From positions 56,606,948-56,670,947 of the forward strand of contig NC_084835.1 in NCBI RefSeq assembly GCF_033115175.1: a stretch of DNA of 64,000 nt, read 5' to 3'. Both the position numbers and the translations under genes were made by a program. Below, piece after piece: positions 11,280 through 19,525 of this stretch. This DNA comes from Lepus europaeus. Lineage: Eukaryota; Chordata; Mammalia; Lagomorpha; Leporidae. A model generated the notes under the pieces. The model was not told the origin of the DNA. It saw only the letters and a program-made list of their open reading frames with translations, and did not search any database. How positions within the stretch are numbered: the stretch's first letter is position 1; each line of letters starts with the position of its first letter.

Positions 11280-11594
11280 ATGGTCTTCCTTCTTCTCATT
11301 TGATAATTATACAAATTCATTTTATTTCCACAATTCTTCCATGATATTTATAGATGTCATTTATTTTCAACTATTGTATACTATTTCACTGTCTCAATTT
11401 TTTTACATGCCTATTCATTCATTTTCTTATGAAAAGATACTTGGGCCATTTCAACTTTTGAACCCCAATCTTTCCAATCTTCTGTAAAATGTAATATCTA
11501 CCTGATATGATTTTTCCACAGAGTAAATAAACCAATATATGTAAATTGCTTGAAAAAGTATCTGAAACCTGATAAATCCCACAAAATATTTGCT
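11280..11594 (-). repeat. Decayed AT-rich sequence with possible MIR trace
   Basis: The part at 11490-11580 reads CTACCTGATATGATTTTTCC, AATATATGTAAATTGCTTG and GTATCTGAAACCTGATAAA, the spacing of a MIR core. The rest is AT-rich with no recognisable content. Confidence 0.25.
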
Positions 11595-11596
11595 AA

Positions 11597-11830
11597 AAAA
11601 ATTAAGCAGCAGAGAGACAGATGGAGAGGGAGCTCCCATGTACTGGTGTACTGGTTTCCGTCTCTAAATGCTTGCAGTTACTCCTGGATGTAGCAGAAGC
11701 CAGGGGCTGGAAACTCGCTCCAAATCTCCTGCTTGGGTTACGGGACCCAGTGCCTTGAGCCACCACAGCTGCCTCCCAGGTTCTGCATTACAGGAAAGTG
11801 TAACTGGGAGCCAGAGCTGCCCCCATGAGG
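11597..11830 (-). mobile_element. CSINE, old divergent copy
   Basis: CAGCAGAGAGACAGATGGAG, AGAAGCCAGGGGCTGGAA and CACTGCCTCCCAGG-like text fit the older CSINE type; no poly-T left. Confidence 0.6.
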
Positions 11831-11842
11831 CATGGGGGCATC

Positions 11843-12172
11843 TTTTTTTTTCTTTAGATTTCTTCCCTTATTTGAAAGATGGATACAGAGAGAGAAGGTG
11901 AGAGAGAGGAAGATCTTCCACCTGCTGGTTCATTTCCCAAATGGCCTCAACAGCTGGGGCGGGGCCAGGTGGAAGCCAGGAGCCAAGAGCTTCTGTTGGG
12001 TCTCCCATATGGGCACAAGGCCCCAAGGACTTGGGCTATCTTCTGCTGCTTTTCCCAGGTGCATTAGCAGGGAGATGGATTGGAAGTGGAGCAGCTGGGA
12101 CTCAAACCGACACCCACAAGGGATGCCGGCACAATAGGCAGAGGCTTAACCTTATACACTACAACGCTGGCC
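11843..12172 (-). mobile_element. CSINE
   Basis: Ends CACTACAACGCTGGCCA; target duplication GGMATGKGGGCATC on both sides (about 11829 and 12178). Confidence 0.9.
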
Positions 12173-12262
12173 ACCAAGGATGTGGGCATCTTAACTCAAG
12201 GCTAAATGCACACCCAGAACGTTAGGTAGATGGCCTTAGGTACTATATTAAAGTCAGGATCC

Positions 12263-12590
12263 CGGCCGGCGCCGTGCCTTAACAGGCTAATCCTCCGCCT
12301 TGCAGCGCCGGCACACCGGGTTCTAGTCCTGGTTGGGGCGCCGGATTCTATCCCGGTTCCCCCTCTTCCAGGCCAGCTCTCTGCTATGGCCCTGGAAGGC
12401 AGTGGAGGATGGCCCAAGTGCTTGGGCCTTGCACCCGCATGGGAGACCAGGAGAAGCACCTGGCTCCTGGCTTCGGATCAGTGCGGTGCGCCGGCTGCGG
12501 CGGCCATTGGAGGGTGAACCAACGGCAAAAAGGAAGATCTTTCTCTCTGTCTCTCTCTCTCACTGTCTAACTCTGCCTGTCAAAAAAAAA
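12263..12590 (+). mobile_element. CSINE, young subfamily
   Basis: Exact 13-base target duplication AAAGTCAGGATCC at 12250-12262 and 12591-12603; tail TCTGCCTGTC plus poly-A. Confidence 0.96.
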
Positions 12591-12804
12591 AAAGTCAGGA
12601 TCCATAAAAGGAGAAATGGATACATTGAGCTTGGTCAAATTAAGGAAGTTTGCTCTTCAGTGTTAGGATAATGAAAGGACAAGGCACAGGTTTGGAGGAA
12701 ATGTTGCCAATGACTGTGATACACTGACCTCTACCCAATGTATATAAAGAGGTCACAAGCTCTACAAGGAAATCCAATACATAGTGGAGAAAAGATTCTA
12801 ACAG

Positions 12805-13242
12805 GTGCAGGACGACGGACTTTCCACCCTGAAACCATGGCCCACTTTGTCCGTAACCTCGTGGAGAAGGACCAGGTTCTGGCAGCTGCTGCTGTGGCTT
12901 ATGCGGAGCTGGAATGGCCACATTTGGGCCCTCGGCCAAGGTCGAGCTGTTCCTGCACCTCCGACTGAGATCCTATGCTATACAGAGCTAGAAAAAACCA
13001 GTGAACAGTGCTCAGACTGGTAGCTTCAAACAGCTCACACTTGAGGATGTTGGGCCTAGTGGTTTGGTGGCCACTGAGGTGCGGATGTGATTTTATATCA
13101 GCGAGACCATAGGCAAGTGTGGCATCATTAGATACAATGTTTAAAGACCAAGCTTTTAACATGTTTACATTTGACTTATTTAAATGTTTTGGAACATGTG
13201 TGATCAGACTGCTGTCTGCATAAAATGTGTCAAAAAAAAAAA
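12805..13242 (+). pseudogene. ATP5MG: Processed pseudogene of ATP synthase membrane subunit g (ATP5MG/ATP5L)
   Basis: An intronless copy of the mRNA for subunit g of mitochondrial ATP synthase, a small protein of the Fo dimer interface. The start at 12837 gives MAHFVRNLVEK followed by an Ala-rich segment. A frameshift follows, near 12905-12935. The frame then resumes with KVEL, NSAQTGSFKQLT, GLVATEV, FYISETIGKCGII and a TAA at 13142-13144. Stops interrupt it after IQS (near 12987) and before FYISE (near 13090). The coding stretch is 308 bases against 312 expected. The following 3' UTR resembles the parental one (ATGTGTGATCAGACTGCTGT, ATAAAAT) and ends in an A11 tail at 13232-13242. No introns, a poly-A tail and decay all indicate retroposition by L1 machinery. 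Confidence 0.9.
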
Positions 13243-13344
13243 GAGATTTGGATAAATATTTCACTAAATAAGGTAATTCACATGCATTTACAAGAATTCT
13301 TATTCTTAGTTACTCAAGCAATGCAAATTAAAAACCTTAATGAG

Positions 13345-13680
13345 GCGCTGCGGCTCACTATGCTAATCCTCTGCCTGCGGTGCCGGCACTCGAGGTTCTA
13401 GTCCTGGTTGGGGCACCAGTTCTGCCCCAGTTGTTCCTCTTCCAGGCCAGCTCTCTGCTATGGCCCGGGAAGGCAGTGGAGGATGGCCCAGGTTCTTGGG
13501 CCCTGCACCCGCAGGAGAAGCACCTGGCTCCTGGCTTCGGATTGGCGCAGCGCACCGGCCGTAGCGGCCATTTTGGGGGTGAACCAATGGAAGGAAGACC
13601 TTTCTCTCTGTCTCTCTCTCTCACTGTCTAACTCTGCCTGTCAAAACAAACAAACAAACAAACAAACAAAACAAAACAAA
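13345..13680 (+). mobile_element. CSINE, young subfamily, inserted in L1
   Basis: Flanked by AAACCTTAATGAG (13332) and AAACCCTTAATGAG (13681); slightly 5' truncated head GCGCTGCGGCTCAC. Confidence 0.94.
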
Positions 13681-13681
13681 A
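13643..13681. repeat. (CAAA)n microsatellite at a CSINE tail
   Basis: CAAA units replace the usual plain poly-A tail of the CSINE at 13345-13680. Confidence 0.85.
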
Positions 13682-13710
13682 AACCCTTAATGAGTTACCA
13701 CCTATTAGGA

Positions 13711-13780
13711 TGTGTGTGTGATTTTTGTTTACTGATTTCTCAGTGAGACATATGTTTATCCAAGCCAAAGGGTCTACAGA
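13711..13780 (-). repeat. Unnamed repeat with (CA)n tail, short copy
   Basis: About 70 bases matching the end of the block at 18984 (TTTACTGATTTCTCAGTGAG versus TTACTGATATCTCAGCGGG on plus; CCAAGCCAAAGGGTCTACAG versus CCAAGCCCAGGGGTCTACAG). It interrupts L1 text and is flanked on the right by a CSINE. Confidence 0.45.
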
Positions 13781-14094
13781 TTTTTTTTTTAAAGATTTAT
13801 TTTTTTTTATTTGAAAGACAGAGTTACAGAGAGGGGATCTTCCATTCGCTGGTTCACTCCCCAGATGGCTGCAACAGCCGGAGCTGTGCCGAGCCGAAGC
13901 CAGGAGCCAGGAGCTTCTTCCAGGTCTCCCAAATGGGTGCAGGAGCCCAAGGACTTGGGTCATCTTCCACTACTTTCCCAGGCCATAACAGAGAGCTGGA
14001 TTGGAAGAGGAGTAGCCTGGACTAGAATCAGTGCCCATATGGGATGCTGGTGCTTCAGGCCAGGGCTTTAACCCGCTACGCCACAGCGCCGGCC
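13781..14094 (-). mobile_element. CSINE
   Basis: Poly-T, ATTTGAAAGACAGAG through CGCTACGCCACAGCGCCGGCC. Confidence 0.93.
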
Positions 14095-14640
14095 ATTGAC
14101 AAATTCTAATTTTAATTCAAAAATTAAAAATAACCAACAACCAGACAAGTCCAAGTGCTGACAAGGACATAGCATGGCTGGAACTCTTGCAAATTGCCAG
14201 TGAGAATGTAAATTGGACAAGAATTGGGCAGTTTCTTGCAAAGGCAAACATCCAATCCTGCACTTTTCTCGGTATTTTCTCAAGTCAAACAAAAACTTGA
14301 ACTCACACACAAACCTGTATGTGTGCATTTAGAGAGGCTTTATTCACCACGGCCCCAAACTGGATCAGGGTGTGCCTGAACTGGGGACTGGGTGAACACA
14401 CTGGTACGTCGTCACGTGGTTCATTACTCAGCAGGAAGCAGGAGCAGGTTACCGACCATGCAACACTGTGGATGCACCTTCCTTGCATTATGTGAGCAAA
14501 AAAGCCAGGTCCAAAAGCCTATCCACAGTCTAATTCCACAGATAGCTGCCTCTGCATAGGGACGGTCACAGGCTAGGAAGGAAGTGAAGGGACTTTCTAG
14601 GGTCACAGAGATTCAGTTAGGGCATTGGTTACAAGGGTTA
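14095..14640 (+). mobile_element. L1M ORF2 end / 3' UTR, decayed
   Basis: AAGTGCTGACAAGGACATAG, TGCAAATTGCCAGTGAGAATG, GGGCAGTTTCTTGCAAAGG, ACACACAAACCTGTATGTG and TTACTCAGCAGGAAGCAGG follow the order of an old L1 3' end on the plus strand. Confidence 0.6.
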
Positions 14641-14666
14641 TCGACATTTGTCAAGACTCACACGCT

Positions 14667-15126
14667 GGGGCTGGTGTGGTGGCACAGCAGCTTAAGCTCC
14701 TGCTTGTGATGCCGGAATCCCATATGGGAGCAGCAGTTCAGGTCCCAGCTACTCTGCTTCTGATCCAGCTTCTTGCTAATGGGTCTGGAGGCAGTGAGTG
14801 ATGGCCTAAGTGTCACCCACGCAGGAGACTTGGATAGAGTTCTAGGCTCTTGGCTTTGGCCTGGTCCAGCCCTACCTGGACCCTATTTGGGGAGTGAACC
14901 AGTGGATGGAAGATAACTCTCTCTCTCTCTCTCTCTCTCTCTGCCGCTCTGCCTTTTTTTTTCTTTTCTTTTCTTTCTTTTCTTTTTTCTTTTTGACAGG
15001 CAGAGTTAGACAGAGTTAGCCTTAGCAGCCATTTGGGGGGTGAACCAACAGAAGGAAGACCTTTCTCTCTGTCTCTCTGTCTTTCTCTCACTGTCCACTC
15101 TACCTGTCAAAAAAAAAAAAAAAAAA
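14667..15126 (+). mobile_element. Composite fold-back CSINE
   Basis: A plus-strand copy (14667-14952) runs into an antisense 3' end (poly-T, TTTTTGACAGGCAGAGTTAG, to about 15018), which then turns into a sense 3' half of the young subfamily (CCATTTGGGGGGTGAACCAA to CTGTC plus A17, about 15020-15126). Confidence 0.8.
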
Positions 15127-15257
15127 GCTGAATCATAGTTCATTGTACAGTAGACCACATTCTCTTTATCCATCCATCCATGGGTGAACACTTGGGTTGC
15201 TTCCACATCCTGGCTATTGGGAATAGTGCCATTTTGAAAATACAGCATCATAAATTT
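15127..15257 (-). mobile_element. Old L1 fragment, reverse orientation
   Basis: Plus-strand text TTTATCCATCCATCCATGGG, CACTTGGGTTGCTTCCACAT and CTGGCTATTGGGAATAGTGC is the reverse complement of a common L1 3' region. Confidence 0.7.
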
Positions 15258-15561
15258 TTAAAAAAGATTTATTTATTTATTGTAAAGGCAGACTTACAGA
15301 GAGATGGAGAGAGAATAGTGATCTTCCACCCACTTGTTCACTCTCTAGATAGATGCAAAGCCAGGAGCCTGGAACTCCATCTGGGTGTCCCACATGGGTG
15401 GCAGGGGCCCAAGCACTCAGACCATCTTCTGCTGCCCTCCTAGGCACATTAGCAGGACATTAGATCAGAAGTGGAGTGTCTGGGGCTTGAACCGGGGCTC
15501 ATATGGGATGCTGGTGTCTGTAGCAGGTGGTAGATTAACCCCCATGCCACAACACTGGCCC
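15258..15561 (-). mobile_element. CSINE
   Basis: AAAAAGATTTATTTATTTATTG through ATGCCACAACACTGGCCC; CAGCAT repeated at both flanks. Confidence 0.9.
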
Positions 15562-16399
15562 AGCATATTTTTTTTTTAAGTAACATGCCAGGGGAGCACA
15601 GATGACTGTCTTACTGTCATTTTGTCCCTTCTGCACTGACCTTGCAGCTGACCAGAGATCCATCAGAGACCAGCACAGGAGCCAGGAACAAGGCCTGAGC
15701 CACTGAAGGCCGGCAGGAATCCTGGGCAAGCAAAGGCTAAGCTGTGTGTCTTCCAAGGCTGTGTAGAAACACAGTCGGAGGCTACTCCAAGCCAAAAGAC
15801 AGCAAAGGTTGCCTCTGGTTTGTGCCCAGGGACAGGACCCTTGGAACAACAGGAGAGGCAGCTCTGATGCGCCATGGTTTGTTTACACAATGCACTGACT
15901 CCTGGTCCCATTTGGCTCCTCAAAATGGCCCTGCAGCCCTCGTAGGAGGCAGGGCAGGAAGCCCTGGGGAGAGCTGAGTATCCATGGCAGCCACCAGGAG
16001 TCAGCAAACAGCTCTCCCCGGACTGAAACCCAGAGAAAGCTCCAGCTGTGGTCACCGCAGCCCAGAACACTGGCTAGCTCTGCTCTGATCTCCCCTGCCT
16101 GGCCCATCTCCTCACATCTTGTCTTGCATGAAAATTCTCTCCCACAGCTGTCGATAAGAGTGTTGGAGATACCCCTGGGTATCTTAATTGAGGTTAATTG
16201 GTTTGCAAGCGTGCACATTTCACAAAAGCTTTGGACAGGGCCAAGTTGTGGGGGATGTGGTCCCATGCTTAGCTAAGGTTTTCACAACCTGTCATTGAGA
16301 TCATGTTGTTTTTGCACATGTGCACACCAGCCCCAAGGCAGAGACAGCTTCCAGTTCCCTGTCCACACAGGACAGGATGGGGTGTGCACATCCCCTCGG
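15562..16399. other. Unique intergenic segment with possible conserved core
   Basis: No exon is seen. The part at 16140-16245 (ATACCCCTGGGTATCTTAAT, GAGGTTAATTGGTTTGC) holds a palindromic GATACCCCTGGGTATC and HNF1-like GGTTAATT text, suggestive of a regulatory element. Confidence 0.3.
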
Positions 16400-16640
16400 C
16401 CACAGGCCCCCAGGACAACTCCCTGGAGCTCCTGACTCCAGCTTACCTTCCAGCAGACTCTGGGAGGTACTGGGTGACAGCTCAAGTATTGGGTTCCTGA
16501 AACCCATGTGCGAGACCTGGATTGAGTTCCCAGCTCCTGGTCCAGACGAGGCCATTGAAGGCATCTGAAGAATGAATCAGCAGATGAGAGCTCTGTCTCC
16601 CTGTCTCTCTGCCTTTCAAATAAATAAATATTTTTAAAAG
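16400..16640 (+). mobile_element. CSINE, old, 5' truncated
   Basis: ACAGCTCAAGTATTGGGTTCC, GAGACCTGGATTGAGTTCC and CTGCCTTTCAAATAAATAAA. Confidence 0.75.
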
Positions 16641-16940
16641 TATCTATTTCTAATAAATGTTAACTAAGTGCTTACAATATATTTCTAGGTAGAATGGGGT
16701 CTTTGTCCTTTTCTCCTAAGTCATTCTTCAAAATCTGGCTTGAACGTAAGTTCTCCTGGGGTACCTTCTGGAATATTCTTCCACCCCAGCATCACACTTC
16801 TGCTCTCTGCCACTATACCCTGTCATTGTGTTTGGCGCGACACTGGTCACTGGTGACCTCCTGTATCTGTGTCCCTGCTTGTCCCCCTGTGCTTCAGGTT
16901 GTATACTTCCTGGGGACAGAAGCAATGTCTAACAAGTAAC
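16641..16940 (-). repeat. L2-like 3' fragment
   Basis: ACTTCCTGGGGACAGAAGCAATGTC at the right and TTCTAATAAATGTTAACTAAG at the left resemble L2/MIR-type 3' sequence. Divergence prevents a firm family or strand call. Confidence 0.35.
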
Positions 16941-17493
16941 CCTGACACCTAGGATCCAACCACAGTAAATATGAAGATGACAGCAAACACCCAATACGAG
17001 CACTCGGGCTATAACTGGCAATGCTCACTACAGCAACAGAATCACACAGGCGAGTGGACAGAGTGTAATTGCGTCCATCTTAAACTTAACAAAAACTGAT
17101 GAAATGGATTCTCCAAGGTCATTGTTTAACCATGAAAAGAAGAAGCAAAACACAAAAAGCAAAAATTAAGTTGCCAAAAATTTGATTAAGCTCTGGATGA
17201 ACTGCTTTTCTCACATGTTACAAATTGGATTTAAATTTGTCCTTCATAGCCTTACTTTAGCCATGGCCTGTGTGGACATTTTTGGGTTATCCAGGGTGCC
17301 ACATAACGTAGGCCAGTGGGATTTACTCCGTCATAACTCCTGGCAGCCTAGGCGCATACAATCGTGGATACAGAACAGCACCTCAGCTCAGTTTTGCCTG
17401 CTCTCTGGAGACAAACACTCTCATACATGCATGCAGGCTGGGGGCGCCGACACCCGGCAGCTGGCTTCACACGCTGTGCAGCTCACCAGCGCG

Positions 17494-17512
17494 GGCAGCA
17501 GGGGGCGCTCTG
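17494..17512 (+). promoter_or_regulatory. CTCF-like motif in GC-rich intergenic stretch
   Basis: GGCAGCAGGGGGCGCTCTG fits the CTCF consensus well. The surrounding 17430-17780 is GC-rich and repeat-free. No gene is recognised there; the long open frames on both strands match nothing I know. Confidence 0.45.
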
Positions 17513-17974
17513 GGCAAAGAAGTGCTTTGGAGCTTCGCGGAGCTTTGGAGTGCGGAGGCTTGTGGGGGAACGAGGCTGCTCCTGCAGAGGCCTAGCTCGC
17601 CCATGGGTACTGACAGCGTTCCCCGGAGCATGGCAGTGCAAGCTGCACGACCACCCGCCCCCTCATCCCCCTTGCTCCAGCTGCTGGTGGACCTGCCGGC
17701 TCTGGGGAGAGCTGCAGGGGGATCAGGGGCAGCTCCTGGGCCTTTGGCTTAGGCATGTGACCTAAGGGGCTTGGGGAGGCCCCTCTGCTCTCCTGCCTGG
17801 GGCCGCAGTGGCTGCCTTGCTCAGGAGAGAGAGCAGAACGCCCACGTACGTGAAGGCCCAAACTGACCAAAGGCAGCAGGGCCAAAATGAAACGCCCTTG
17901 TCCTGTGTGATGGAGGCTACAGGACAGAACCGGTTTGCCAAGAGGAACACCTTCAGATTCTTCCTCCTCATTAA

Positions 17975-17977
<3 letters not shown>

Positions 17978-18011
<34 letters not shown>
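17978..18011. repeat. (GA)n microsatellite
   Basis: About 17 GA units in otherwise unique sequence, not attached to a recognisable CSINE. Confidence 0.9.
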
Positions 18012-18012
<1 letters not shown>

Positions 18013-18475
18013 CTCTCACATTGTCTGGTGCAGTAGCTGCCGTGGCCTAGAAACCGCTTCCTACACACGACCCAGTGTATCCTGTTACTGCTCCATGGGG
18101 GGAGCTTCTGGGTGCCCCTGTGGGAGCCCGTGGGGTCGGCCCCACCCTGAGGAAGCCCAGAGTGAGCCCCTGCACTTTCAATTGGTCTGGTCTCTCCGTA
18201 GCTCTGCCAAGATCGGCTATGACAGCTGATTGAGTTCTGCGAAGACCAGCTTCCCTCCACCAGCTGGGTGGGTGGGTGGGGGGCATCTCCACCATAAGCA
18301 AGGCTGCCTGGTAGTGCCGTGATGCAACCATCATTCCTGCCTTCCGGGAGCTGGAGGAGGTTTGCTGCTGCCATGAGGTCAAATCATGCAAAAGGAGACA
18401 CTGAAAGTTGGGCCCAGGAATGCTAGTTTTATTGTTACACATTTAGATAGTGTCATGCTAACCATCTACATTCTT

Positions 18476-18827
18476 TTTTTTTTTTTTAAACTGCTACTTA
18501 TTTATTTGAAAGCAGAGTTGGGGGGGGGGGAGAGAGAGAGAGAAGGAGAAAGAGAGAAGGAGAGACAGGATGGGGGGAGAGGGAGAGAGAGATATCTACT
18601 ATCCACTGCTTAAGTCCCCAAATGGCTGCAATGGCTGGGACTGGGCCAGGCTGAAGTCAGGAGCTTCTTCCAGGTTTCCCATGTGGGTGTCAGGGGCTCA
18701 ACACTTGGGTCATCTTCTGCTGGTTTCTCAGATGCATTAGCAGGGAGTTGGATGGGAAGTGGAGAAGCCGGGACTCAAACTGGTGCCAATATGGGATGCT
18801 GACACAGCAGGCATCGGCTGCAAACCT
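18476..18827 (-). mobile_element. CSINE
   Basis: Exact 12-base target duplication ATCTACATTCTT at 18464-18475 and 18828-18839. Confidence 0.94.
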
Positions 18828-18983
18828 ATCTACATTCTTACAAAAGATGAAAAAACACCCACTAGCAATGCAGAGACATGACAATGGAGATGTAGTAACA
18901 ATGTATACCAAGGGCTTCAACTCTTCTCATTGTTGAAAACAAAAATAAATAAATAAATAAAAACAAAAGAACTCTCCATATCT

Positions 18984-19199
18984 GGTGTGTGTGTGTGTGT
19001 GTGTGATTTTTGGTTACTGATATCTCAGCGGGACACATGCCCCTCCAAGCCCAGGGGTCTACAGATGTGGTCCTGTATGCCCAGGAGGGGCCTGTGACAG
19101 GGAAAGAAGAGGAGCCGCCTTTGGTCAAGGGCAAGGCCGCGGGGCCACCTTGGGGCCATTCCAGAGACACAGAGAACCAAAGATGGCAGCGAGGAACTC
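18984..19199 (-). repeat. Unnamed repeat with (CA)n tail, longer copy
   Basis: Read on the minus strand, it ends CTGTAGACCCCTGGGCTTGG, then TGAGATATCAGTAACCAAAA and a (CA)n run (18984-19004 on plus). The last 70 bases match the block at 13711-13780. Short AACTCT-containing flanks (about 18969-18975 and 19193-19199) may be a target duplication. I do not recognise the family. Confidence 0.45.
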
Positions 19200-19525
19200 T
19201 TTTTTTTAAAAATTATTTATTTATTTATTTATTTGACAGATAGAGTTAGACAGTGAGGGAAAGAGACAGAGAGAAAGGTCTTCCTTCCGTTGGTCCACCC
19301 CCTAAATGGCCGCTACGGCCGGAGCTACGCTAATCTGAAGCCAGGAGCCAGGTGCTTCCTCCCGGTCTCCCATGCAGGTGCAGGGCCCAAGCACTTGGGC
19401 CATCCTCCACTGCACTCCGAGCCACAGCAGAGAGCTGGGCTGGAAGAGGAGCAACCGGGACTAGAACCCTGTGTCCATATGGGATGCCGGCGCTGGATTA
19501 ACCAAGTGAGCCACGGCACCAGCCC
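19200..19525 (-). mobile_element. CSINE, young subfamily
   Basis: ATTTATTTATTTGACAGATAGAG through GTGAGCCACGGCACCAGCC; GGRACTCTT at both flanks. Confidence 0.93.

Larger units (their letters stand above)
13260..13710 (+). mobile_element. L1M fragment carrying a CSINE
   Basis: CAAGCAATGCAAATTAAAAA, then after the CSINE TGAGTTACCACCTATTAGG, matching the L1M segment usually read as ATGCAAATCAAAACC...ACCACT...CACTAGG. The L1 text resumes at 14095. Confidence 0.55.
16941..18463. other. Unique intergenic segment, GC-rich centre
   Basis: Contains the CTCF-like motif at 17494 and a (GA)n run at 17978. A 260-codon minus frame at 17592-18374 is open but low-complexity (Ser-Leu repeats from GA) and unrecognised. 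Confidence 0.5.

Noticed and set aside
17592-18374. 260-codon open frame on the minus strand
   Set aside because: Partly (GA)n-encoded Ser-Leu repeats in GC-rich sequence; no domain, splice pattern or homolog recognised, and plus-strand frames overlap it.
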